A stretch of 62,849 bases of DNA, from contig CAMHKU010000003.1 of the NCBI GenBank assembly GCA_946185805.1, positions 1-62,849 of the forward strand, in the 5' to 3' direction. Made by a program: the position numbers and the translations under genes. The stretch comes from an uncultured Prevotellaceae bacterium. GTDB lineage: Bacteria; Bacteroidota; Bacteroidia; Bacteroidales; Bacteroidaceae. Every line of letters starts with the position of its first letter. The first letter of the stretch is position 1. The notes beneath the pieces were generated by a model, which saw nothing but the letters and a program-made list of their open reading frames with translations, was not told the DNA's origin and searched no databases. Shown here one piece after another: positions 24,815 through 31,784 of the stretch.

Positions 24815-26146
24815 TTACTCAAAGCTAAAGCGCAGGCCGAGGGTGAGGCTGAAGGTGAGTCGGCGGTCGTCGTAGATGTAGTGGTGGCTACTGCCGTTGT
24901 CGAAATAGTAAGTCAGGCCCGGTTCAGCGAACAGGCTGAGGTGGCTGTAGAGCCGGCAGTCGATGCCTACGGCGGCGCCTGCGGACAACTGCCAGGGAGC
25001 AGCCTGCAGTTCTTTCTCCACGGTGAGGCCGCCAACGCCGTAGAGGCTCAGGCGGCGACTGCTCCAAAGCATATAGCTGACGGCGAGGGGCAGGCCTATG
25101 AAGTGCTGATGCTCAGTAGTAGCGACAGACTTCACATTGCTCGGCTCATGAACTGTAGCGCCAGCCGTCTGTCCGAGACCAACGGGCGTGATGTCGGCCG
25201 TCAGGCGGGTATAGGTCAGTCCGGCCTCCAGGCTCCAGCGGCTGTCGAGTCTATAGCGCAGCGACAGTCCCAGACGCAGGGGCGCGTGGTAGTTGACTTG
25301 CTGCAGGTCTCCGTCGTCGGTGCTGCGGGTGAAGACCCGTCGGCTGGTGGCGGTGGCGGTAGTGTCTACGGCAGAGGTCGCTTCTTCCGACGGCTCTTCA
25401 CCACCGGAGGGCGTTCCCGGAATCTGCGGATCAGACTTATTTCCAGGCTGCAACGGAGGGTCTGACTGTGTGTAATCGGCAGACGATTGCGGTTCTCGCC
25501 CGTTGACCGCCAGCAAGCGATTGTTGCTGCCACCAATCATGTTAGAGTAATAGACCTTGGCAGTCAGGCGTTGGGTGATGGGTGATGGGTGATGGGTGAT
25601 GGATGATGGGTGATGGGCGTTGGGTGACGGGTGACGGGTGATGGATGATGGGTGAGGGGTGTTGGGTGAGGGGTGACGGGTGGTAATAGTGTCTTCGTCA
25701 GAAGCATTGGTAGTGGAAGTCTCGGCCACTGTGTCGGAGGCTGCTACGCCAGCGTCAGCTACTGGTACTATAGCTTTTGGTAGTCGCATGGCCAAGGCGC
25801 GGCTGGCCGTTGCCGAGTGCACGGCCGGGACAGACGGAATGGCCGGAACAGACGGAATGGCAGAGCCGGCGGGCTGTGAATGGCGCTGGCCTTCTTTCAA
25901 GCCTGCTAACCGGGCGCCATCGCCGGCAGGCGACGGTTCACTGCCGGGCAATATCCAGTAGCCCACACCGGCCACCAGCAGGATGACAGCTGCTGCGGCC
26001 ACCCGTCGTAGCCATATCGGCACCAGACGGCCGTGAGCGCTGGCGGTGGGCAGGGCCTCGTCCAGTTTGTCCCACGCCACGTCGGGGGCCGCCTGTTCAT
26101 AGTCGGCCAGCTTGCGCTGTAACTGTTGTCTCCATTGTTCGGTCAT
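24815..26146 (-). CDS. Anti-sigma-like / outer-membrane beta-barrel chimera
   Basis: 443 residues in an unusual order: a cytoplasmic segment resembling short anti-sigma domains (EQWRQQLQRKLADYEQAAPDVAWDKLDEAL, 3-32 approximately), one membrane helix (VAAAAVILLVAGVGYWIL, about 49-66), a long Pro/Ser/Ala/Thr-rich linker (70-285) and a C-terminal domain like OMP_b-brl porins (RLGLSLRYRLDSRWSLEAGLTYT ... LTFSLTLGLRFSFE, ending in aromatic Phe). It follows an ECF sigma gene by about 50 bp, so it probably holds that sigma factor at the membrane and may contact the outer membrane. Linker residues 155-192 are encoded by sixteen heptamer units. Function is inferred from architecture and context. Confidence 0.75.
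   Translation of the reverse strand: MTEQWRQQLQRKLADYEQAAPDVAWDKLDEALPTASAHGRLVPIWLRRVAAAAVILLVAGVGYWILPGSEPSPAGDGARLAGLKEGQRHSQPAGSAIPSVPAIPSVPAVHSATASRALAMRLPKAIVPVADAGVAASDTVAETSTTNASDEDTITTRHPSPNTPHPSSITRHPSPNAHHPSSITHHPSPITQRLTAKVYYSNMIGGSNNRLLAVNGREPQSSADYTQSDPPLQPGNKSDPQIPGTPSGGEEPSEEATSAVDTTATATSRRVFTRSTDDGDLQQVNYHAPLRLGLSLRYRLDSRWSLEAGLTYTRLTADITPVGLGQTAGATVHEPSNVKSVATTEHQHFIGLPLAVSYMLWSSRRLSLYGVGGLTVEKELQAAPWQLSAGAAVGIDCRLYSHLSLFAEPGLTYYFDNGSSHHYIYDDRRLTFSLTLGLRFSFE
25572..25683. repeat. Sixteen-unit heptamer array in the anti-sigma/barrel gene
   Basis: Sixteen consecutive 7-bp units (TGGGTGA and one- or two-base variants such as CGGGTGA, TGGATGA, GGGGTGT) without any indel. The minus strand translates to THHPSPIT/RHPSPN-type residues. 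Loss or gain of any unit number not divisible by three would shift the frame ahead of the barrel domain. Confidence 0.92.
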
Positions 26147-26153
26147 GTTTTGG

Positions 26154-26202
26154 TGATGTGTGATGGATGATGGGTGATGGATGATGGGTGATGGGTGATT
26201 AG
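26154..26202. repeat. Heptamer array between sigma factor and anti-sigma gene
   Basis: Seven phased units: TGATGTG, TGATGGA, TGATGGG, TGATGGA, TGATGGG, TGATGGG, TGATTAG. The last contains the sigma-factor stop codon; the first ends 8 bp before the anti-sigma start. Confidence 0.8.
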
Positions 26203-26798
26203 GTAGGGTGCGCCGACAGATACTGTCTGATCATCTTTGCCAGCAGGCGCTTGGCACGGTGCAGCTGCGAGGCCGACGTGCTCTCGCTGATGCCCAGCAG
26301 ACGGCTGATCTCCTGATGGCTGTGCTGCTCAAAGACATAGAGGTTCAGCACCGTGCGGTAGCCCGTGGGCAGCCGGCTTATCATCTGGTGGAGCACGTCG
26401 GGCGGCAGGTCGTCCACCGGCGGTTCGTCGCCGTCTGCCGACATGCCGCCTGCCGACAGTTGTCCCGCGCCGTCGTCGGTGCCTATTAGGTCGGCGGGCG
26501 GCAGGTCGGCATAGTCGTGACGGCTGCGCAGGAACCTCAGCGCCTCGTTCACCACGATACGCGCGGCCCAGGCCTGCAGGCTGCCCTTGCCGCGATAGGT
26601 GAAGTCGGCTATGTGGCTGAAGATGCTTATCATGGCCTCCTGCATCACGTCGCGCTGGTCTTCGCCGTTGGTGACGTATCGCGCGCAGACAGCCGCCAGA
26701 CGGCCTGCATAACGGGCATAGAACTCGCGGGCAGCCTCTCGGTTGCCGTTCTGTAGCTGGTTGACTAAGCGTTGTTCGTTATTGCCGCCAAAGATCAC
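26199..26798 (-). CDS. ECF-type RNA polymerase sigma factor
   Basis: 199 residues. Region 2 (EFYARYAGRLAAVCARYV ... DVMQEAMISIFSHI) and region 4 (LPTGYRTVLNLYVFEQHSHQEISRLLGISESTSASQLHRAKRLL) are clear, joined by an Asp/Ala-rich spacer of about 50 residues. It should direct polymerase to a small set of genes, under control of the membrane protein encoded directly downstream. Its own promoter shows no clear TAnnTTTG element, so self-activation is possible. Confidence 0.9.
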   Translation of the reverse strand: MIFGGNNEQRLVNQLQNGNREAAREFYARYAGRLAAVCARYVTNGEDQRDVMQEAMISIFSHIADFTYRGKGSLQAWAARIVVNEALRFLRSRHDYADLPPADLIGTDDGAGQLSAGGMSADGDEPPVDDLPPDVLHQMISRLPTGYRTVLNLYVFEQHSHQEISRLLGISESTSASQLHRAKRLLAKMIRQYLSAHPT

Positions 26799-26905
26799 TG
26801 GGTTGAGTATTTATGAGGGAGTGCCAAACCGTAGCACGTCTTGGTTGTTGTCTTTTGAAAAACAACATCTCGTCGCACGCATATTGCCATACCCTCTCTG
26901 AGGCT

Positions 26906-28279
26906 TTAGTGCCCTGTAAACTGTCCGATGAAGAAGACGGCGCCCGTCTTTCGCTCGCTGATGACATAGAGGAAGGGGCGTGTGGCGTGGAATGTCGCGA
27001 CTACGGGCGGCTCTGGCCCTATCGCCGTCGCCATTCCCTCTACTACGGTGACGGCGGCAGCCTCGCTGCCCTCTTCATCGACCTTAATCTTAGCCACCTG
27101 TTTCATCTTGCCGATGTAGGTAGGGAGTGTGCAGAAGTTAGGAAACTCTGCCTCCGTGGTAAATGCTTTCGGCATGCCCAAGGCCTTCATCACCGGCACG
27201 AGGTCTACGTTGGTATCGGTCTCAAAGCGTGGCAGCAGCAGGTCTACCTCGCGCGGCGACAGCTGCCGGCACAGCTTGCCGAACTCCTCTGCCGTGGGCA
27301 CCGGCGGCACGGCGTTGCGAGCCTGTCCCTGTTGTACCTTGGGCAGCAGGATGGTCATCGCGTATCCCCCTTGAGAGGTCTGTTCGCCGTCAGAGACTGC
27401 GGCGCCGTAGGGCAGCTGCACGGCCTGGTAGTTGTCATCTTCAGCATAGATGAGCTTACTCGTTTGGTGCATCATGGGCAGGGTGACGAGTTCATCAGTG
27501 TCGCCGGCATTTTCAAACACACGGTCGACGGTTAGCTGCTTGTCAAACTGATGCGTCCACTGGCCCTTGAAGTAGATGGCGTTGAGCAGATAGCTCACGG
27601 CGTCGGGGTTGAACTCCTGCTCAGTGAGCACCTCCTTGATCATCTGCCGGGTGTGGTCGGCAGCCCACTGGTTGATGACGTCGCGTGTCTGGCCGTCGCT
27701 GAAGTTGCGCGCCTCGGGTTCGGCTCCATAGAACGCCTTGGCATTGGCGGTGAACGCCTGATACAGCTCATAGCGGTTGTTCAGATAGATGTTGTTGGCA
27801 ATGGTCACCGTGGTCTGAGGGTCTACGGTGGGTGCCAGCGTGGCCATCTTATAACAGAAGTCGTTGATGGCTACAGCTCCGGCCACGGGGTCGGCCAGCG
27901 TGCTGCTGGCTGGCGCATCGCCAGGCAGCGTGCTGTTGATAACCGCCGTGAATCCCAGCACATCGTTGATTTGCTGCTGCGTCTCGCCCGCAGCGCCATT
28001 GTTGAGCATGCCTAAGGCGAAGGTGATGCTCAGCGGCGACAGTACCTGACTGTGGTCAGGGTGCTGCACCCGACGCATCAGGTTGAACGTAAATCCATTG
28101 CTGGCGCTCACCATCTGCTCTTCGCTGCGAGTAAGCGCCGTCGTGGTGGGCGGCACCGACACAATGGGATCCACAGGACAGATGACTGGCTGCGACGCAT
28201 CATCGCCACTACTACAACTTGCTGCTGACAGTGCCACCGTGGTCAGGGCGATGGCGGCCCATGATGTTAGCTGTTTCAT
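26906..28279 (-). CDS. Serpin lipoprotein (serine/cysteine protease inhibitor)
   Basis: 457 residues. A lipoprotein signal with lipidated Cys22 (LSAASC) is followed by a full serpin fold (about 55-457): NGFTFNLMRRV, SPLSITFALGMLNNGAAGETQQQI, NAIYFKGQWTHQFD and the C-terminal RPFLYVISERKTGAVFFIGQF. The hinge of the reactive loop, DEEGSEAAAVT, keeps small side chains, so it should be inhibitory. Counting from the hinge places Thr-Ala at P1-P1' (VEGMAT/A), favouring elastase-like or similar proteases. It would protect the cell surface from host or own proteases. A -7 element TAAATTTG lies at 28289-28296. Confidence 0.9.
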   Translation of the reverse strand: MKQLTSWAAIALTTVALSAASCSSGDDASQPVICPVDPIVSVPPTTTALTRSEEQMVSASNGFTFNLMRRVQHPDHSQVLSPLSITFALGMLNNGAAGETQQQINDVLGFTAVINSTLPGDAPASSTLADPVAGAVAINDFCYKMATLAPTVDPQTTVTIANNIYLNNRYELYQAFTANAKAFYGAEPEARNFSDGQTRDVINQWAADHTRQMIKEVLTEQEFNPDAVSYLLNAIYFKGQWTHQFDKQLTVDRVFENAGDTDELVTLPMMHQTSKLIYAEDDNYQAVQLPYGAAVSDGEQTSQGGYAMTILLPKVQQGQARNAVPPVPTAEEFGKLCRQLSPREVDLLLPRFETDTNVDLVPVMKALGMPKAFTTEAEFPNFCTLPTYIGKMKQVAKIKVDEEGSEAAAVTVVEGMATAIGPEPPVVATFHATRPFLYVISERKTGAVFFIGQFTGH

Positions 28280-28288
28280 ATCTGTGTG

Positions 28289-28296
28289 CAAATTTA
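28289..28296 (-). promoter_or_regulatory. -7 element of the serpin gene
   Basis: TAAATTTG on the minus strand, 9 bp before ATG 28279. Confidence 0.5.
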
Positions 28297-28632
28297 ATGG
28301 TTTTCTGCCACTATAAATCCCTCACAGACGGAAATCTTGCACGGCGAAACGTTAAAAGATGTTGAAACAACCTTACTCATGCCGCTGTCAGCCTGACTGC
28401 GAACAGTACCTACCCATGGGCCGACAGACGGCGGGCCAGGGTTACAAACATCAAAGAAATAATCAATTGATGGCGTTATTTGTTTCGCAAAAGAAGAAAA
28501 ATAAAGAAAAAAGCAGTACCTTTGCAGCGTATTCTGGCCACGCGGACGTCCTCGCCCGCCACACATGAGGGCGTAGCCAGACTGACAGTGGTAATAACCA
28601 TCAACAATAAAGTACATCCAAAACTTAAAGTC
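28297..28632. other. Intergenic stretch between serpin and DUF362 genes
   Basis: It holds the divergent serpin promoter at one end and the DUF362 promoter (28517-28524) with a leader of roughly 100 nt at the other. I see no riboswitch, RNA gene or convincing small reading frame. Confidence 0.5.
28517..28524 (+). promoter_or_regulatory. -7 element of the DUF362 gene
   Basis: TACCTTTG, 108 bp before the ATG at 28633, implying a long 5' leader. Confidence 0.5.
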
Positions 28633-29634
28633 ATGACAAAACAACTATTTAAGAAAGCAATGGTGAGTGCAGCATTGGCGCTCATAGCATCGTCAGCAGT
28701 TTATGCACAGTCAAAGGTCTATCAGACCAGGGAAATCTCGCCTGCCTCGTTAGTTAAGATATATAAGGCATTAGGCGTTGCAGCCAAGGGGCGTGTAGCC
28801 GTAAAGATGAGCACCGGTGAGGGTAGCAATCCCAACTACCTGAAGCCCGAGCTCGTCAAGGACCTGATATTTGAGGTGGATGGCACCGTTGTAGAGTGTA
28901 ACACCGCCTACGGCAATGCCCCTAAGGACAAGCAGGACGAGCGCACCACGTCGGAAAACCACTGGCGGGTGATTGAGCGCCATGGTTTCAAGAAATACTT
29001 CCCGGTAGACATCATGGACGAATATGACGAGATACGGATTCCTGTGAAGGACCAGTCGCACATCAAATACGACATTGTAGGCGGGCACCTGGCCAACTAT
29101 GACTTCATGATAGCCCTCAACCACTTCAAGGGCCACCCCATGGGCGGCTACGGCGGGGCTATCAAGAATCTTTCCATCGGATGTGCCAGCCAGAACGGCA
29201 AAGCCTATATCCACTCTGCAGGCAAGATGGAGAAGCTTGACATAGCCAGACTCTGGACGCCCGAGTTCATAGGCGACCAAGACGGATTCCTCGAAAGCAT
29301 GGCTGCCGCCGCCCAAGCTGTTGTCAACTACTTCAAGAAGCAAGAAGGCATCATCTACATCAGCGTGATGAACAATATGTCGATAGACTGCGACTGCGTA
29401 GACCACCCCGCCCCTGTCAAGCTCGAAGACTACGGCATCCTGGCATCAACCGACCCCGTGGCGCTCGACCAGGCGTGCATCGACATTATCAACCAGCAGA
29501 AGGTGACGGCCAAGAACGACCCTACCGACCTGCTCAAGCGCATAGACAAGCAGCACGGCCTGCACACCATTGAGCATGCACAGAAGATAGGCCTTGGAAG
29601 TCGTCAGTATGAGCTCATCAGCATCGACAAGTAA
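28633..29634 (+). CDS. DUF362-family exported protein
   Basis: 333 residues with a signal peptide (FKKAMVSAALALIASSAVYAQ). The DUF362 domain follows, with VAVKMSTGEGSNPNYLKPELVKDLI, the central NHFKGHPMGGYGGAIKNLSIGCAS and a C-terminal DPVALDQACIDII. A DCDC pair (around residue 256) and a lone Cys in SIGCAS could bind metal, but the classical ferredoxin CxxCxxCxxxC motif of many relatives is absent. Function unknown; redox-related in some relatives. The chosen ATG starts the signal peptide; a longer frame from 28480 overlaps the promoter. Confidence 0.82.
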   Translation: MTKQLFKKAMVSAALALIASSAVYAQSKVYQTREISPASLVKIYKALGVAAKGRVAVKMSTGEGSNPNYLKPELVKDLIFEVDGTVVECNTAYGNAPKDKQDERTTSENHWRVIERHGFKKYFPVDIMDEYDEIRIPVKDQSHIKYDIVGGHLANYDFMIALNHFKGHPMGGYGGAIKNLSIGCASQNGKAYIHSAGKMEKLDIARLWTPEFIGDQDGFLESMAAAAQAVVNYFKKQEGIIYISVMNNMSIDCDCVDHPAPVKLEDYGILASTDPVALDQACIDIINQQKVTAKNDPTDLLKRIDKQHGLHTIEHAQKIGLGSRQYELISIDK

Positions 29635-29762
29635 AAGATACAGGATAGAGTTCGGGCAGGAACCAAGTGCGTATTCACTGTTTGTCCGATATAGGCTTTG
29701 TCGTCCGATGCTTTTTTGCGTGTTTGTAAAGTTGATATTTGGTAGTATAGAGAAAATCATCG

Positions 29763-29801
29763 TAACTTTGCGCCATAAATCAAAAAATAATATTATCTTT
29801 G
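29763..29801 (+). promoter_or_regulatory. Two -7 elements upstream of regulator 1
   Basis: TAACTTTG (29763-29770) and TATCTTTG (29794-29801) both fit TAnnTTTG, 31 bp apart, leaving a leader of about 95-125 nt before the regulator start at 29903. Confidence 0.5.
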
Positions 29802-29902
29802 CAAGCAATATGGCGATTATGAGGTTTAAAACATGCTATCCTCAATAGCCACGACAGTCTGGCATAGGGCTGTAAATACCTTAAATAAAGAGTCGTGAGG
29901 CA

Positions 29903-31600
29903 ATGCAGAAGATTTTGACTATTACAACAATAATCTTGTCAGTGGCGCTGTTGTCATGCACACCGGCAGAGAAGAAATATAAGATAGGTGTATCGCAGTG
30001 CTCAGCCGACGTGTGGCGTGAAAAGCAGAACGCCGAACTGCGAATGGGTGCGTATTTCCACGATAATGTGGAACTGCGCTTCGCTGCCGCCTATGACGAC
30101 GACGCGCGCCAGGTGCAGCAGATTGACAGTCTGGTGAGCACGGGTATCGACCTGCTGATTGTGGCGCCCAACCAGGTGGCCACTATCTCGCCGGCCATCG
30201 ACCGTGCCTACGACCAAGGCATACCCGTCATCGTGTTTGAGCGCAAGACCAACAGCCAAAAATATACCGCCTTTATCAGTGCCGACAATTATGAGATGGG
30301 GCGCACCATGGGGCAGTATATCGCCACTCAACTCTCGGGCCGAGGGCGCGTGATGGAGGTCATGGGACTAAAAGGCTCGTCGCCGGCCATTGAGCGCCAC
30401 AACGGCTTTATGGAAGCGCTGAAAGCCTACCCGCAGATAGAGGTGGTGGCCACCCTGCAGGGCGACTGGACTGAGGAGAGCGCCGTGAGCGCCGTCACGC
30501 AGTGGCTCGCCACCTCCGCCGGCCGTCAGCAAGCCGCCAAGGGCATCGACTTCGTCTACGGACAGAACGACCGCATGGCCATGGGGGCCAGGAAGGCGCT
30601 GGGAGGTGGTGGGGTGTCTCCCCGCTTCTGCGGCATCGACGGTCTAACGGGCGAAGGCGGCGGCATCCAGTTGGTGTGCGACAGCATACTCGATGCGTCG
30701 TATATTTACCCCACCCACGGCGATCAGCTGCTGCAACTGGCGGTAGACATTCTCGACGGCAAACCCTATGCGAAGGAGACGGCTATGATGTCGGCACTGG
30801 TCACCCGCGACAATGCCCGCGTGCTGCTGATGCAGAACGAGGACATCATCCGCCGCTCACACTATCTTGACCAACTGCACACCAAGGTCAATGAATATAT
30901 AGGCGAGATCGCCACGCAGCGCATGGTCATCTTCCTCGGTGCCGGCGTCATCGTGCTGCTGCTGGCCGTCATGGTGCTTTATTACCTCTATCATCGCGGC
31001 AAGATCACCCTGCGCCGCGAGCGTGTGGTAAATAACTTGTGGAACTTGGAGGAGGAGAAAGAGACCGTCAGCCAGCAGGTCTACCCCTCCCAACAACCCA
31101 CCCCCTCCCCCTCCCAAAGGGAGAGGGAATTAGATACTCCTACCCGAGAAGATTTGCAGCAGGATAACCAAAACGGCGATTCAGCTCCGCAGCAGGGTAA
31201 CCAATACAACGAATCAACTTCGCAGCAGAGTAATCAAGCTCCCCTCCCCTCGGGAGGGGTTGGGGGTGGGTTGCAGGTCGGGGGCGGCCTCTTCATCACC
31301 CGCTTCAAGGAGGTCGTTGAGAGCCAGCTGTCCAACAGCGACCTGAGCGTTGAAGACCTGGCCTCAGCCATGAACCTGAGCCGCGTGCAGCTTTACCGCA
31401 AGGTGAAAAGTATTACCGGCTCGTCACCCGTAGAGCTATTGAGGACGGCCCGCCTGAACCGCGCCTATCAGATGCTCATGACCACCGACAAGTCGGTATC
31501 CGAGGTGGCCTATGCAGTAGGCTTCTCGGCACCATCGTATTTCACCAAGTGCTATAAAGACGAGTTCGGCATGCTGCCCGGCGAGACGCGTGAAGGGTAG
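29903..31600 (+). CDS. Transmembrane regulator 1: periplasmic sugar-binding domain-TM-AraC, no kinase
   Basis: 565 residues. N-terminal hydrophobic signal with a lipobox-like LLSC (Cys19), a LacI/ribose-binding-type periplasmic domain (about 25-315: KIGVSQCSADVWREKQNAEL, GIDLLIVAPN, GIPVIVFERKT, GQNDRMAMGARKAL, YIYPTHGDQLLQLAVDIL), one membrane helix (342-363), a low-complexity Gln/Pro/Gly linker (385-465) and an AraC HTH (466-561: LSVEDLASAMNLSRVQLYRKV ... VSEVAYAVGFSAPSYFTKCYKDEFG). There is no histidine-kinase H, N or G box and no receiver domain. In Bacteroides thetaiotaomicron the fructan sensor BT1754 has the same periplasmic type but a full hybrid two-component chain; this looks like a one-component version. 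It sits upstream of SusC-1 and probably senses fructose or a fructo-oligosaccharide. Confidence 0.88.
   Translation: MQKILTITTIILSVALLSCTPAEKKYKIGVSQCSADVWREKQNAELRMGAYFHDNVELRFAAAYDDDARQVQQIDSLVSTGIDLLIVAPNQVATISPAIDRAYDQGIPVIVFERKTNSQKYTAFISADNYEMGRTMGQYIATQLSGRGRVMEVMGLKGSSPAIERHNGFMEALKAYPQIEVVATLQGDWTEESAVSAVTQWLATSAGRQQAAKGIDFVYGQNDRMAMGARKALGGGGVSPRFCGIDGLTGEGGGIQLVCDSILDASYIYPTHGDQLLQLAVDILDGKPYAKETAMMSALVTRDNARVLLMQNEDIIRRSHYLDQLHTKVNEYIGEIATQRMVIFLGAGVIVLLLAVMVLYYLYHRGKITLRRERVVNNLWNLEEEKETVSQQVYPSQQPTPSPSQRERELDTPTREDLQQDNQNGDSAPQQGNQYNESTSQQSNQAPLPSGGVGGGLQVGGGLFITRFKEVVESQLSNSDLSVEDLASAMNLSRVQLYRKVKSITGSSPVELLRTARLNRAYQMLMTTDKSVSEVAYAVGFSAPSYFTKCYKDEFGMLPGETREG
31099..31270. repeat. 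Two C-rich/G-rich palindromic inserts in regulator 1 linker
   Basis: 31099-31129 (CCCTCCC AAA GGGAGAGGG core) and 31241-31270 (CCCCTC GGGAGGGG then TTGGGGGTGGG) encode PTPSPSQRERE and PLPSGGVGGG. The same palindrome type appears at 56113-56147 in the transporter N-terminus. They look like a dispersed repeat inserted in frame. Confidence 0.6.
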
Positions 31601-31606
31601 TTCCCC

Positions 31607-31648
31607 CATCACCCACCACCTATCACCCATCACCCATCACCCACCAAA
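31607..31648. repeat. Heptamer array behind regulator 1
   Basis: CATCACC, CACCACC, TATCACC, CATCACC, CATCACC, CACCAAA, directly after the regulator 1 stop and before the SusC-1 operator. Confidence 0.75.
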
Positions 31649-31649
31649 A

Positions 31650-31708
31650 ATCGTTCATTCCATCGCAAAAATGTTACATCGCAACAATTTTGGGGTGGGA
31701 TGAACGAT
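31650..31708. promoter_or_regulatory. Operator-like repeat upstream of SusC-1
   Basis: Outer arms ATCGTTCAT and ATGAACGAT are inverted repeats; inside, CATCGCAAAAATGTT (31661) and CATCGCAACAATTTT (31677) are direct repeats 16 bp apart. The second 15-mer occurs exactly, inverted, in front of the periplasmic GH32 gene (54103-54117), again next to GAACGAT. The site ends 29 bp before the -7 element. Probable AraC-type regulator binding site; inference. Confidence 0.65.
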
Positions 31709-31737
31709 TTGTTTAGGCCTTTACGGGGCTTAGTTCG

Positions 31738-31745
31738 TACTTTTG
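31738..31745 (+). promoter_or_regulatory. -7 element of SusC-1
   Basis: TACTTTTG, 39 bp before the SusC-1 start; GAACGAT of the operator ends 30 bp before its first base, the same spacing as for SusC-2. Confidence 0.65.
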
Positions 31746-31784
31746 CGGCAAAATTCTTAAGTACTAACTAAAACCGAAAAACAA

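Noticed and set aside
25572..25683. G-quadruplex or VNTR of eukaryotic type
   Set aside because: The GGG runs are a by-product of the TGGGTGA heptamer; arrays with A/T-rich heptamers show the same period without G-runs, so period rather than G content is the shared feature.
28633..29634. DUF362 gene as first gene of the fructan operon
   Set aside because: It has its own promoter and is separated from regulator 1 by about 270 bp with two further -7 elements; no link to fructan use is visible.
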